This document shows positions 51,452 through 60,278 of a stretch of DNA of 64,000 bases, one piece after another (positions within the stretch are counted from its first letter, which is position 1; every line of letters begins with the position of its first letter). The notes beneath the pieces were generated by a model. The model saw only the letters and a list, made by a program, of their open reading frames with translations. It had not been told where the DNA came from and did not search any database. The position numbers were made by a program, and so were the translations under genes. The stretch is from Nocardia fusca NBRC 14340 (lineage in GTDB: Bacteria; Actinomycetota; Actinomycetes; Mycobacteriales; Mycobacteriaceae): assembly GCF_001618425.1 (NCBI RefSeq), contig NZ_BDCU01000030.1, positions 186,001-250,000 of the forward strand. Reading direction: 5' to 3'.

Positions 51452-52903
51452 TCACCGGTACGCGGCGGCCACCCCGTCGATCAGATGCTCGAGGGTCTCG
51501 TAGGCGGGGACATCGACGATATCGACCAGATCCGGGGACACCGGGACGTCGTGTTCCGCGACCACCTCGTCGAAGCGGGCGACATCCCCGGTCCGGAAAC
51601 CGTGTTCGGCGGCCAGCGACTGCAACTCGGCGTCGGTGTGCAGCAGCGCACCGATCTCCTCGCCCTCCGGGGTGAGCGGGACGACGGTGTGCCGGGACAG
51701 CACAGTGGGCGACGGGTACAGCAGCACCGAATCGGGCCGCAAACGTCCCTCGACCGCGGCCGCCACGTACTGCGCCTCGTAGATCCAGGTCATCGGGGTC
51801 TGCCCCATCCCCGCAGTGAGGTACTCCTCGAACGGCCCGGCGCTGGAGCCCTCGGTGTAGCCCTGCGCGAGGAACAGTCGCTGCAGGGTGGGCAGCACAT
51901 GCTGTTCGGCGGTGGCGCCGCGCACCACCGCGTGATCGTTGACGACATAGCTGGCCACCGCCAGGTACATGGCCGCGGAATTCGAGGTCCGGGCGTCGGT
52001 GGTGCTGACCAGGATGTTCTTCCCCACCCGGTAGGCGGTGTTGCCGGCCAGTTCGTCCCACTGCACACCGCGCTGCACGAGATCGATATAGGCGGAGAAA
52101 TCCAGGCTGGGCGCCGGGCCGTCGAACTTCACCACCCCGGCCGCGTCCAGCAACTGCACGATGGGGGTGAACGTGGCGATCGCCATCGGCGAATAGAACG
52201 GTACGAACTGGGTGCTCACCCCCCTCTCACGTTTGAGCCGCTCGGCCGCCGGCAGACTGGACGGGAACGCGAACGCCCGCCCGTCCAGATCCACCGAGGT
52301 GGAGATCTCCCGCGACCCGGCCGCCTCGACCCGCACGTCGTAGCCGTGCGCGGCGAATACTCCGGCGACCCGCTCGTCGGCGAAGAAGGCCGCCTTCTCC
52401 GAACCGACCACCCCGGTGACCTTCGTCAGCGGCGCTCCCGCGACCGGCGCCGCCGGGGCGGGAGCCGAATCGGGTCGTGACACCGCCCAGGCCGTGGCGC
52501 CTATCGCCGCCACGCCCGCGGCGCCCGCCAGCGCGAACAGCCCGCGGCGGTCGGTCCGCAGCGGACGTTCGGGATCGGCCGGTTCGGTCGCGGCGGCCGG
52601 TGTGCCCTTGTGCACCGACACCGGTGCGGCACCGGGAGTGGTGATCGCCGCGGCGGCGCCGGTCTCCTCGGCGGATTCGAATTCCCGGCGCACCACCCGC
52701 TCCACCAGAATGGGAACGAAGTCACGCACCGTACTTCCGGCGAACCGTTCGTGCGCCGTCCGAATCGCGGTGTCCACCTCGTCGGGCGAGTGATCCTCGG
52801 AATAGGCGGCGGACAACCGGCCCGCGAGTTCACGTATCGCTTTCTGCTCACGAGCCGCTTTGTCCTCGGAGGCCCTGCTCTTCGGGACGGTATCGAGTGC
52901 CAC
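51452..52903 (-). CDS. Membrane-anchored extracytoplasmic binding protein (tellurium-type system)
   Basis: A 483-residue protein. Residues ~1-75 form a three-helix domain (REQKAIRELAGRLSAAYSED), one membrane helix follows at ~125-147 (RRGLFALAGAAGVAAIGATA), and ~170-480 is a solute-binding-protein fold (SREISTSVDLDGRAFAFPSS, MGQTPMTWIYEAQYVAAAV). This layout is seen in binding proteins associated with TerD genes in Streptomyces and Nocardia. The GTG at 52903 has GAGGAG 6 nt upstream; an ATG eight codons earlier (52927) lacks one. A palindrome sits over its promoter. Confidence 0.75.
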   Translation of the reverse strand: MALDTVPKSRASEDKAAREQKAIRELAGRLSAAYSEDHSPDEVDTAIRTAHERFAGSTVRDFVPILVERVVRREFESAEETGAAAAITTPGAAPVSVHKGTPAAATEPADPERPLRTDRRGLFALAGAAGVAAIGATAWAVSRPDSAPAPAAPVAGAPLTKVTGVVGSEKAAFFADERVAGVFAAHGYDVRVEAAGSREISTSVDLDGRAFAFPSSLPAAERLKRERGVSTQFVPFYSPMAIATFTPIVQLLDAAGVVKFDGPAPSLDFSAYIDLVQRGVQWDELAGNTAYRVGKNILVSTTDARTSNSAAMYLAVASYVVNDHAVVRGATAEQHVLPTLQRLFLAQGYTEGSSAGPFEEYLTAGMGQTPMTWIYEAQYVAAAVEGRLRPDSVLLYPSPTVLSRHTVVPLTPEGEEIGALLHTDAELQSLAAEHGFRTGDVARFDEVVAEHDVPVSPDLVDIVDVPAYETLEHLIDGVAAAYR

Positions 52904-52981
52904 GTATATCTCCTCGGCGCCGGACATGGAATCGAAACGACCCGCGGGGCCGATCCACAGCCGACAACGCTACCGCCACAA

Positions 52982-52995
52982 AGTATTCGAATACT
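52982..52995. promoter_or_regulatory. Perfect 14-bp palindrome over a promoter
   Basis: AGTATTCGAATACT overlaps a minus-strand TACTTT -10 candidate (52979-52984), about 80 bp before the GTG start of the binding-protein gene. It stands out as an AT-rich patch in GC-rich DNA. Confidence 0.6.
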
Positions 52996-53034
52996 CCCAC
53001 CAGTGAGCGTGACCGCCGATTCTCCGACCAGAAT

Positions 53035-54600
53035 TCACCCGGCATTTCCCGGACGCTGGGCGGCGGTTTCCTCGAGGACGGCCATGGCCGCATTGTGCCC
53101 GCCGATTCCGCTCACCCCGCCCCCACGCACCGCGCCCGCGCCACAGCGCAGCACATTCGCGTGACCGGTCGCCACGCCCCAGCGTTGCGCGGGCGTGTCC
53201 CCGGGCCCGGCCCGGTAGGGGAACGACAGATCCCCGTGGAAGATGTGCCCGCCGGGCAGTCGCAGCGCGCGTTCCAGATCCACCGGTGTGGCGGCCTCCA
53301 GACACGGCGCACCGTGGACGTCGCGGGCCAGGCACTCCCGGACGGATTCGGCCAGTACGCTGTCGAGCGCGTCGAGGCTCGCGGTGACCGCGGCCTGCTT
53401 CGCGACATCGGGGTCGGATTCGAAAAGCCTTGCCGGAGTGTGCAACCCGAAGAGCGTGAGGGTGTGCCGCGCCGATCCGGCCGCGATACCGGGATCGGTC
53501 AGGGTGTGGCAGTAGATCTCCGCGGGCGGGAGCGCGGGCAGCCGTCCGGCCGCAGCCTCCCGGTATGCCTGCGCCAGCTGTCCATAGGTTTCGGCGATAT
53601 GGAACGTCCCGGCGAACGCGTCCTGCGCGGTCACCGCGGGATCGCGGAGTCGCGGCAGCCGGTCCAGCACCATATTGATCTTCAGCTGGGCGCCTTCGGG
53701 TTTCCTGTCGGCGGGTTCGCCCAGCAGCCGGGCCGCCTCGGCAGGTGAGGCGTTGACGAGCACATACCGGGCCGCCACGGTCCCGGCCACCGCCCCGGCG
53801 AAATCCACCGCCGCGGTTTGCCCGTCGGTCGCCACCCCGGTCACCTCCGTCCGGGTCACCAATTCCGCCCCCGCGGTCCGGGCCGCGTCGGCCAGCGCGT
53901 CGGTCAGCGCGCCCATACCACCCACCGGTACATCCCAGTCGCCGGTACCGCCACCGATCACGTGATAGAGGAAACAGCGGTTCTGGGCCAGCGACGGATC
54001 GTGCGCATGGGTGAACGTGCCGATGAGAGCATCGGTGAACACCACCCCGCGCACCACGTCGTCGGCGAAATACTCTTCGATCGTCTCGCCGAGAGGTCGC
54101 TCGAACAGGTCTTCCCACACTCGGCCGCCCACTCGCCGCCGCAGCCGGTCGGCGGTCGGCAGTGGTTCGGTGAGTGTCGGGAAAACCGCCCGGGCCACCT
54201 CCCCCGTCATCGCGTAGAACCGCTGCCACGCCGTGAATTCCCGCTCCGATCCGGTGACCCGTACGAAACTGTCCCGGGTGACCGCCGGTGACCGGTTGTC
54301 GACCAGCAGACCCGACGATCCGGCCGGCGTATAGGAGGAGATCCGCCGCTTGCGCGTCCGGAACCGCAGGCCCAGATCGCCGACGATCCGCTCGGGCAGC
54401 AAACTGACCAGGTACGAGTACCGGGACAACCGGACATCGACTCCGTCGAACACCCGCGCCGAGACGGCCGCGCCGCCGGTCGTCGCCGCCTGTTCCAGCA
54501 CCAGCACCGACTGTCCGGCGCGGGCCAGATACGCCGCCGCGACGAGGCCGTTGTGCCCGCCGCCCACGATCACTACGTCGTACCGGGACCGCATCACCAT
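53035..54600 (-). CDS. Phytoene desaturase-like NAD(P)/FAD oxidoreductase (PYROXD2 type)
   Basis: A 521-residue flavoprotein. VVIVGGGHNGLVAAAYLARA (~9-28) is the FAD loop; DVPVGGMGALTDALADAART and the C-terminal CGAGAVRGGGVSGIGGHNAA complete the phytoene dehydrogenase/PYROXD2 pattern. By family it dehydrogenates or isomerises an isoprenoid or related substrate, but no carotenoid genes are near. It lies between two tellurium-type genes in the same direction, with a 40-bp gap to the TerD-AIM24 gene. Start at 54600 or 54594. Confidence 0.88.
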   Translation of the reverse strand: MVMRSRYDVVIVGGGHNGLVAAAYLARAGQSVLVLEQAATTGGAAVSARVFDGVDVRLSRYSYLVSLLPERIVGDLGLRFRTRKRRISSYTPAGSSGLLVDNRSPAVTRDSFVRVTGSEREFTAWQRFYAMTGEVARAVFPTLTEPLPTADRLRRRVGGRVWEDLFERPLGETIEEYFADDVVRGVVFTDALIGTFTHAHDPSLAQNRCFLYHVIGGGTGDWDVPVGGMGALTDALADAARTAGAELVTRTEVTGVATDGQTAAVDFAGAVAGTVAARYVLVNASPAEAARLLGEPADRKPEGAQLKINMVLDRLPRLRDPAVTAQDAFAGTFHIAETYGQLAQAYREAAAGRLPALPPAEIYCHTLTDPGIAAGSARHTLTLFGLHTPARLFESDPDVAKQAAVTASLDALDSVLAESVRECLARDVHGAPCLEAATPVDLERALRLPGGHIFHGDLSFPYRAGPGDTPAQRWGVATGHANVLRCGAGAVRGGGVSGIGGHNAAMAVLEETAAQRPGNAG

Positions 54601-54640
54601 AGGACGTCGATACCACACCGGCGCCGCGGCGGCAGTGAGG

Positions 54641-56209
54641 CTAACCGAGCAGCCCGCCCAGCAGGCCGCCGCTCTGTCCGGCCTCCTGCCCACCGCCGGT
54701 CCCGCCGAGCATGCCGCCGGGCGGCAGCTCCGAGGGCTGCACGATCACGAATCCCCGGCCGGCGAACGACAGGGTGATGCCTTCTCCGGTGCTACGGCCC
54801 ATGAGCCGGCCCAACCCGAAGGAGTCGTTGCGTTTCACACTCGTCTGCAGGCTCGACGACCAGGCGATGGCCGCCTGCGGATCGGCATAGGTGGGCTGAT
54901 CGACATTGAGTACGACCGGGCCACCGTGGCTGGTGATGGCGATCCGGCCACGGCCGGTGAACACACAGTTGAACAGACCGGCGTTACTGGCGAACCCGGC
55001 CGCGCCCTGCACCATCCGGATGTCGTAACCCAGGGTGGGATCGAAGGCGAGCACATTGGACCCGTTGATGGTGAGCCCGTCGGTGCCGTCCAGATCGATG
55101 ATGTGCACATCGGCCGCCCCGTTGGCGACGAACAGATCGCCGCGCCCGGACACCTTCATCAGCGGTACGCCCTCGCCGGTGAGCCGCTGCTGGATCGCCC
55201 GGCCGATCCCTCCGGAACCGAGCGCCTGGAAATGCAGATCACCCTGGTAGGCGACCATGGATCCGGAGCGGACCAGCGTTTCGCCGTTCACGCCGACCTT
55301 GATCATCTTGCTGCCCTGCTTCTGGATACCCATCCCGGACACTTCGGCATGACGCGGGTCGAACAGCTCGCTGTGCATCGGCTGAGCTCCTTGCTGGGAA
55401 GAATATGCGGGGGGCTGGTGCGCGGGGACTGGCGGCGCCGGATGGGCCGGCCCGGATGGATACGGCTGCTGAGGCGGATAACCGGGCGCCTGCGGATATC
55501 CGGCCGGCGGCGCGGCGGGGTACCCGGACGGCGGCACCGGCGGTGAGCCGGGGTGCTGCGGGTACTGCGGCGCCTGATACGAGGGCGCCTGATGCTGCGG
55601 AGACTGATGTTGCGGAGCCGGATACGGTTGCGCCGCAGCCGGATTGGCGACCATGGTGGGATCGGTACGGGATACGGGCGGGGCGGGCGGCGCCGGCGCC
55701 GGCGGAACCGGCTCGTCGTCGATGTTCACCCCGAAATCGGTGGCGATACCCGCCAGGCCGTTGTCGTATCCCTGTCCGACCGCGCGTACCTTCCATGCGC
55801 CCGCACGGCGATAGATCTCCACGCAGACCACCGCCGTCTCGGTGCTGAGTTTCGACACCGCGAAGGTGAGCGTGCCCTGCTGCCCGGTCACCGTCGCGGT
55901 GAGCGACCCCACCGAACCGAACGTGGGCGGCCCACTGCCGTCCAGGCTCGCGGTGACGACCACCCGCTCGACATCGCCGGGCAGGCCCGGCGTCTGCACG
56001 TCGACGACATCGCCGGCACCCTGCCCGTGCCGGTAGGTCACCCCCGGCCCGGCCGGCTGGTTGAAGAAGACGAAATCGCCGTCGGACCTCACCTTTCCAT
56101 TTGCGGCGAGCAGCAGCGCCGAAACGTCCACCGGCGCGGAACAGGTCACCGTCACCGTCAGCCGGTCACCCGGCGCCGGCCGGTTCTCCCCCGCAGCGAG
56201 CGCGGTCAC
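54641..56209 (-). CDS. TerD-AIM24 fusion protein
   Basis: A 522-residue fusion. Residues ~1-185 are a TerD domain (VTVTCSAPVDVSALLLAANG, AVSKLSTETAVVCVEIYRR, FGVNIDDEP with the calcium-binding acidic end); ~190-290 is a Pro/Gln/Tyr/Ala-rich linker with PQHQAP-type repeats; ~295-510 is an AIM24 beta-barrel (MGIQKQGSKMIKVGVNGETL, DLHFQALGSGGIGRA). TerD proteins bind calcium and take part in a widespread but unexplained stress response. The GTG start follows GAGGTGAT, and TATCGT 17 nt upstream is a good -10 box. Confidence 0.88.
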   Translation of the reverse strand: MTALAAGENRPAPGDRLTVTVTCSAPVDVSALLLAANGKVRSDGDFVFFNQPAGPGVTYRHGQGAGDVVDVQTPGLPGDVERVVVTASLDGSGPPTFGSVGSLTATVTGQQGTLTFAVSKLSTETAVVCVEIYRRAGAWKVRAVGQGYDNGLAGIATDFGVNIDDEPVPPAPAPPAPPVSRTDPTMVANPAAAQPYPAPQHQSPQHQAPSYQAPQYPQHPGSPPVPPSGYPAAPPAGYPQAPGYPPQQPYPSGPAHPAPPVPAHQPPAYSSQQGAQPMHSELFDPRHAEVSGMGIQKQGSKMIKVGVNGETLVRSGSMVAYQGDLHFQALGSGGIGRAIQQRLTGEGVPLMKVSGRGDLFVANGAADVHIIDLDGTDGLTINGSNVLAFDPTLGYDIRMVQGAAGFASNAGLFNCVFTGRGRIAITSHGGPVVLNVDQPTYADPQAAIAWSSSLQTSVKRNDSFGLGRLMGRSTGEGITLSFAGRGFVIVQPSELPPGGMLGGTGGGQEAGQSGGLLGGLLG

Positions 56210-56530
56210 CTCATATCACCTCGACACGATAGGTACCGGACCGGGTACCCGCCGGCCTCGTGAGTGGCCCGGCCCCCGGCCGCCCACCCGTATGACTTCT
56301 GATCCACACCGACGAGTCTGACCGATAGCGCCCGCGCCGCGCCACCGCAGTATTCGACACGCCGCCCACGGGCACGCCACCTGCGACGAAACGCCACCGC
56401 GCCCGACGACGATGTCTCCGGTGAACCGCCGGCGAACCTGAGAATTTTCACAGCCACAGCACAGCCAACGGCCAGGCCACGGCGGCATCCTGGAATCGGA
56501 CGAGCGGAACTCGGCATCAGGGAGGAACCC
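56210..56530. other. Divergent intergenic region
   Basis: No gene is supported. It carries the TerD-AIM24 promoter (minus-strand TATCGT at 56226-56231) and two GGTACC boxes (56232-56237 and 56244-56249) with centres 12 bp apart just behind it, then GC-rich sequence up to the ATG of the small protein at 56531, where GGAGG lies 6 nt upstream. Confidence 0.5.
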
Positions 56531-56881
56531 ATGGTGGACTTCGAGATCACCGGCACCACCGTCACTGTTCACGTCCGCGGCGCACACCGAGTGCTGTCGC
56601 TGTGCGACCACATCACCTTCGACCTCACCAATATCGCGGCCGTCGAACCGGCCGAAATCGACCGCCGGCCGCCCTGGGTGCGCGCCCCGGGTGTGTTCTT
56701 CCCCGGCGCGATCGCCGCGGGAACCTTCCGCGGTAAGGGCCGGAAAGAATACTGGGATACCCTCTTCGGTGGCAACGCCGTCCGCATCGACCTGCGGGGA
56801 CACGATTACACCCGCCTGGTCGTCGACGTCGACGATGTCGGCACGGCGATAGGTTCCCTCCGCCACGCCGCCGCAGCCTGA
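56531..56881 (+). CDS. Small beta-rich protein, PH-domain-like
   Basis: A 116-residue soluble protein made of regular beta strands (VDFEITGTTVTVHVRGAHRV, LRGHDYTRLVVDVDDV) and a C-terminal helix. The pattern, with FRGKGRKEYWDTLFGGNAVR, resembles bacterial PH-like domains used for binding membranes or proteins. It is transcribed divergently from the TerD-AIM24 gene and ended by a strong terminator. Function unknown. Confidence 0.7.
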   Translation: MVDFEITGTTVTVHVRGAHRVLSLCDHITFDLTNIAAVEPAEIDRRPPWVRAPGVFFPGAIAAGTFRGKGRKEYWDTLFGGNAVRIDLRGHDYTRLVVDVDDVGTAIGSLRHAAAA

Positions 56882-56890
56882 GGGCGGCCC

Positions 56891-56947
56891 ACCGATCCGC
56901 CGATCGACCTCCTCGCCGCGAGGCCGATCGGCGGATCGGTGTTTATT
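56891..56947 (+). terminator. Rho-independent terminator
   Basis: A perfect 16-bp stem (56891-56906 with 56925-56940, starting ACCGATCCGC), with CCTC/GAGG pairing inside the loop, is followed by GTTTATT. It is the best classical terminator in the window and ends the transcript of the PH-like gene. Confidence 0.8.
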
Positions 56948-57327
56948 TGCGGCGCCTCCGGCGCCGCGCGGGAGCGCGGGGGTGCGCGATCGTCAATATG
57001 TCGTCGGTGCACGGTACCGTCGCCACCGACGCACCCGGGTCGGCCTACACCTCCTCCAAACACGCGGTACTCGGCATGACCAAGGCCGCCGCCGTCGGAT
57101 ACGGCGTGACCGGCCTGCGGATCAATGCGGTCCAGCCCGGCGTCATCGCCACCCCGCTCACCGAAATGCCCGACGACGCACGGCAATTCCTGGAGAACAA
57201 ACATCCGCTCGGGCGGTTCGGCCGAGCCGACGAGGTCGCCGCGGTGGTCGCGTTCCTGCTCTCCGAGGACGCCTCGTTCGTCACCGGGGCCGGATACCTG
57301 GTCGACGGCGGCTACACCGCCCTCTGA
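56947..57327 (+). pseudogene. 5'-truncated SDR oxidoreductase
   Basis: From about 56980 the frame reads the C-terminal half of a classical SDR: AIVNMSSVHGTVA (Ser), AYTSSKHAVLGMTKAAAVGY (Tyr-x3-Lys), LRINAVQPGVIATPL and VTGAGYLVDGGYTAL. The N-terminal ~125 residues with the nucleotide-binding Rossmann motif are absent, and the sequence before 56980 is GC repeats right after a terminator. It cannot bind cofactor normally and has no promoter. A deletion joined it to this site. Confidence 0.8.
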
Positions 57328-57340
57328 TCCGATCCCCGGC

Positions 57341-58531
57341 CTACTCGTCGGCGGTATCGGGTTCCGGTTTCGGCTGCCGGGTGACGATCCGCAGCACCGG
57401 CTCCACCACGCGCGCCGCGATCGGGCCGACCGAGGCCATCAACAACACGTAAGTCGTGGCGAGAGCGGCGAATTCGTCGGGTACCGCACCCGCGGCCACC
57501 GCCAGGCCGGCGATGACGATGGAGAATTCGCCGCGCGCCACCAGTGCCGCACCGGCGCGGGCGCGCCCCAGCCGCGAGGAGCCGGCGTGCGCGGCGGCCC
57601 ACCAGCCGGTGGCGATCTTGGTGACCGTGGTGATCACCGCGAGCAGCACCGCCCACCCCAGCACCGGCGGAATACTGCGCGGATCGGTGGTCAGGCCGAA
57701 GAGTACGAAGAACATGGCGGCGAACAGATCCCGCAGCGGTTCCAGGATCTTGGTCGCGTTGTGCGCGGTGGTATCGGAGATCGCGATCCCCAGCAGGAAC
57801 GCCCCGACCGCCGCCGACACCTGCAGCGCGGAGGCGACCCCGGCCACCAGCAGCGCCGCACCGAGCAGTTTGAGGAGGAAGATCTCGCGATCGTCGCTGG
57901 CCACCACCGCGGAGACGTATTTGCCGTAGCGGAACGCGACCACGAGCACGACGGTCACCGCGAGCAGTGCGATACCCAGTGATTGCAGACCCGCCACGAA
58001 TCCGAGGCCCGCCAGGACCGCGGTCAGCACCGGCAGGTAGGCGGCCATCGCGAGGTCCTCGAAGACCAGGATCGACAGGATCACCGGGGTTTCCCGGTTA
58101 CCGAGCCGGCCCAGATCGTTCAGTACCTTCGCGATGATCCCGGACGACGAGATATAGGTGACACCGGCCATCGCCAGCGCCCCGGTGGGGCCCAGCCCCA
58201 GGAGCAATGCGACCACCACACCGGGCGTGGTGTTCAGGACCAGGTCCAGCAGGCCGGCCATCCAGGATCGTCGCATCCCGGTGAACAATTCGGCCGCACT
58301 GTATTCCAGCCCGAGCAGCAACAGCAGCAGGACCACGCCGATCTCGCTGGCGAGATGGATGAACTCGTCGGCCTCGTGTAGTCCGAAGAAACCCCCTTCC
58401 CCGAACACCAATCCACCCACCAGATACAACGGAATGGGGGACATGCCGATCCGGGCTGCGATGCGTCCGAGCACTCCGAGCCCGAAGAACACCGCGCCCA
58501 GCTGGATCAACGCCAGCGTGGTCGCATTCAT
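57341..58531 (-). CDS. Cation:proton antiporter, CPA2 family (KhtU-like)
   Basis: A 396-residue membrane protein with ~12 helices in the Kef/CPA2 pattern. GYVTYISSSGIIAKVLNDLG-like ITYISSSGIIAKVL is the ion-site helix, and GAFLLGIAISDTTAHNATKI the second signature. It probably exchanges K+ or Na+ for protons. The subunit encoded 10 bp upstream has a TrkA-C domain, as in the Bacillus KhtTU system, so the two form one complex. The last ~20 residues are cytosolic. Confidence 0.9.
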   Translation of the reverse strand: MNATTLALIQLGAVFFGLGVLGRIAARIGMSPIPLYLVGGLVFGEGGFFGLHEADEFIHLASEIGVVLLLLLLGLEYSAAELFTGMRRSWMAGLLDLVLNTTPGVVVALLLGLGPTGALAMAGVTYISSSGIIAKVLNDLGRLGNRETPVILSILVFEDLAMAAYLPVLTAVLAGLGFVAGLQSLGIALLAVTVVLVVAFRYGKYVSAVVASDDREIFLLKLLGAALLVAGVASALQVSAAVGAFLLGIAISDTTAHNATKILEPLRDLFAAMFFVLFGLTTDPRSIPPVLGWAVLLAVITTVTKIATGWWAAAHAGSSRLGRARAGAALVARGEFSIVIAGLAVAAGAVPDEFAALATTYVLLMASVGPIAARVVEPVLRIVTRQPKPEPDTADE

Positions 58532-58541
58532 CGCTACAGGT

Positions 58542-59027
58542 TCAGCCGTCTTTCAAAATATCCGCGGCGCTGTCCAGCCCCTCCGAGGTGCCCACCACGA
58601 TCAACACATCACCACCGGTGAACACGAAGTCCGGCCCCGGGGCCGGTATCGCCTGCCCGGCCCGCATCACCGCCACGATGGAGGCCTTGGTCCGGGTCCG
58701 CATCCGGGTCTCGCCCAGGGTCCGCCCGTCGTAGGGCGAGTTCTCACCGACCGGCAACTGCCGGGTGTTCACACCGTCCATATCCCGATGCTCGTTGCGC
58801 AGCTGACCCACCAGCTGCGGGGCGCCCAAGAGGTTGGCCAGCGTGCCCGCCTCGGCCTCGGTCAGCGGAATCTGCGTGGTGGCGTCGGGATCGCCGATCC
58901 TGGTGAAGATCAGATCGATCGCCCCGTCCTTGTGATCGACGACCCCGATCCGCCGGCGTACAGCGGTAAGCGGAAAATCCTTGCGGACGCCTATTCCCGG
59001 CAAGGGTGTCACTTCGACGTTCACCAT
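58542..59027 (-). CDS. Antiporter regulatory subunit with TrkA-C domain (KhtT-like)
   Basis: A 161-residue cytosolic protein. The N-terminal half (LPGIGVRKDFPLTAVRRRIG) is the KhtT-type domain, and ~75-160 is a TrkA-C (RCK_C) ligand domain (GRTLGETRMRTRTKASIVAV, DVLIVVGTSEGLDSA). In related systems this domain binds c-di-AMP or another nucleotide and gates the antiporter. It is the first gene of the operon; AAGGTG precedes the ATG, and TACTGT (minus strand, near 59071-59076) is a possible -10 box. Confidence 0.9.
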   Translation of the reverse strand: MVNVEVTPLPGIGVRKDFPLTAVRRRIGVVDHKDGAIDLIFTRIGDPDATTQIPLTEAEAGTLANLLGAPQLVGQLRNEHRDMDGVNTRQLPVGENSPYDGRTLGETRMRTRTKASIVAVMRAGQAIPAPGPDFVFTGGDVLIVVGTSEGLDSAADILKDG

Positions 59028-59162
59028 GTCACCTTAACTCGACTGCGAGTGCGGACCGATAGCCGCACACACAGTAGCGCTACCCCGTAGGGCCCGGCCC
59101 CGAACCTCCAGGACAGCCCGGACAGCGTCGGCAGCGCCTTCGGCAGCAGGTCTCGGCGCGGA

Positions 59163-60014
59163 TCACCGCGCCCGTTCGGCAGCGAGCACGACATGGCGCA
59201 TGAGCAGCGCGGTCGTCACCGGGCCCACCCCGCCCGGCACCGGGCTCAGCCCGACCGCGATACCCCGGACCGACTCCGCGTCGACATCGCCCACGATCTT
59301 CCCGTCGGCTGCCTCGTTGGTGCCGACATCGATCACCACGGCTCCCTCCCGCACATTCGCGCCGGTCACCAGCCCGATCCGGCCCGCGGCGGCGACGACC
59401 ACGTCGGCGGCCGCGGTCACCCGGGGCAGGTTCGTGGTGCGGGAATGGCAGATCGTGACCGTCGCGTTCTCCGCCAGCAGCAGCTGTGCCAGCGGTTTGC
59501 CGACGACGTTCGACCGTCCCACGACGGCCACGTGCCGACCGGCCAGTTCGATGCCGTGATGTTTCAGCAACTCCACCACCGCTTCGGCGGTGGCGGGCGC
59601 GAACCCGGCCGATCCGGCGGTGAGCAGTCCGAGCGACAGCGGGCTCACCCCGTCGACATCCTTGGTGGCCACGATTGCCGGGGACACCTCGTCGAGCGTC
59701 ACGCCGGCCGGCAGCGGCGTCTGCAGCATGATGGCGTCGGTCTCGGGGTCGGCGCTGCGCACGGCGAGTTCGGTGCGCAGGGTGTCGACGGAGGCGTCCG
59801 CACCGAGATCCACGGTCTCGCAATCGATTCCGCGATTGGCGGCCGATTTCTTGAGCGAGTTCACATACCAGGCACTGGCCGGATCGGCGTTGGCGACGAC
59901 CAGCGCCAGCCGCGGGGCGCGGCCCGCCTGCTCGGTCAGCGCCTGCGCCCGCGCGGTGGTATCGGCGTTGATGGCGGCAGCGAGGTCTTTCCCGGTCAGC
60001 GATGCGGTATCCAC
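59163..60014 (-). CDS. FolD-family protein with a changed catalytic Lys position
   Basis: A 283-residue protein of FolD length (methylene-THF dehydrogenase/cyclohydrolase). LQTPLPAGV (Gln), KDVDG, GRSNVVGKPLA and PVPGGVGPVTTALL are all kept. Two things differ: in WYVNSLKK the residue four after the Tyr, where E. coli FolD has its catalytic Lys56, is Leu54 (Lys moves to 55/56), and the usual PCTPxG turn is PATAEA. It may be a folate enzyme with altered activity or a paralogue. It is monocistronic. Confidence 0.85.
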   Translation of the reverse strand: MDTASLTGKDLAAAINADTTARAQALTEQAGRAPRLALVVANADPASAWYVNSLKKSAANRGIDCETVDLGADASVDTLRTELAVRSADPETDAIMLQTPLPAGVTLDEVSPAIVATKDVDGVSPLSLGLLTAGSAGFAPATAEAVVELLKHHGIELAGRHVAVVGRSNVVGKPLAQLLLAENATVTICHSRTTNLPRVTAAADVVVAAAGRIGLVTGANVREGAVVIDVGTNEAADGKIVGDVDAESVRGIAVGLSPVPGGVGPVTTALLMRHVVLAAERAR

Positions 60015-60278
60015 GGATGTTCACCCTATCGGTTGGGGGCCGAGGGGACCCCACCCGCAGCCTCGCATACCGCCGGATATTACTGTGTCGATGGCACCGA
60101 TACGCCCCGCAGAGCTGTAGCCAGGGGTTTCACGGGACATGTCCCGGATCGGACAGCCGCAAATACCGGGTTCCGGCCGACACCGGACCTATGGTGGGTT
60201 GCCACAGACCGCACCCGAATTTCATCGAACGAATCATCTGCGAGAACCCCGCTCCACCCGTGGAAAGGTGTCGCCGTA

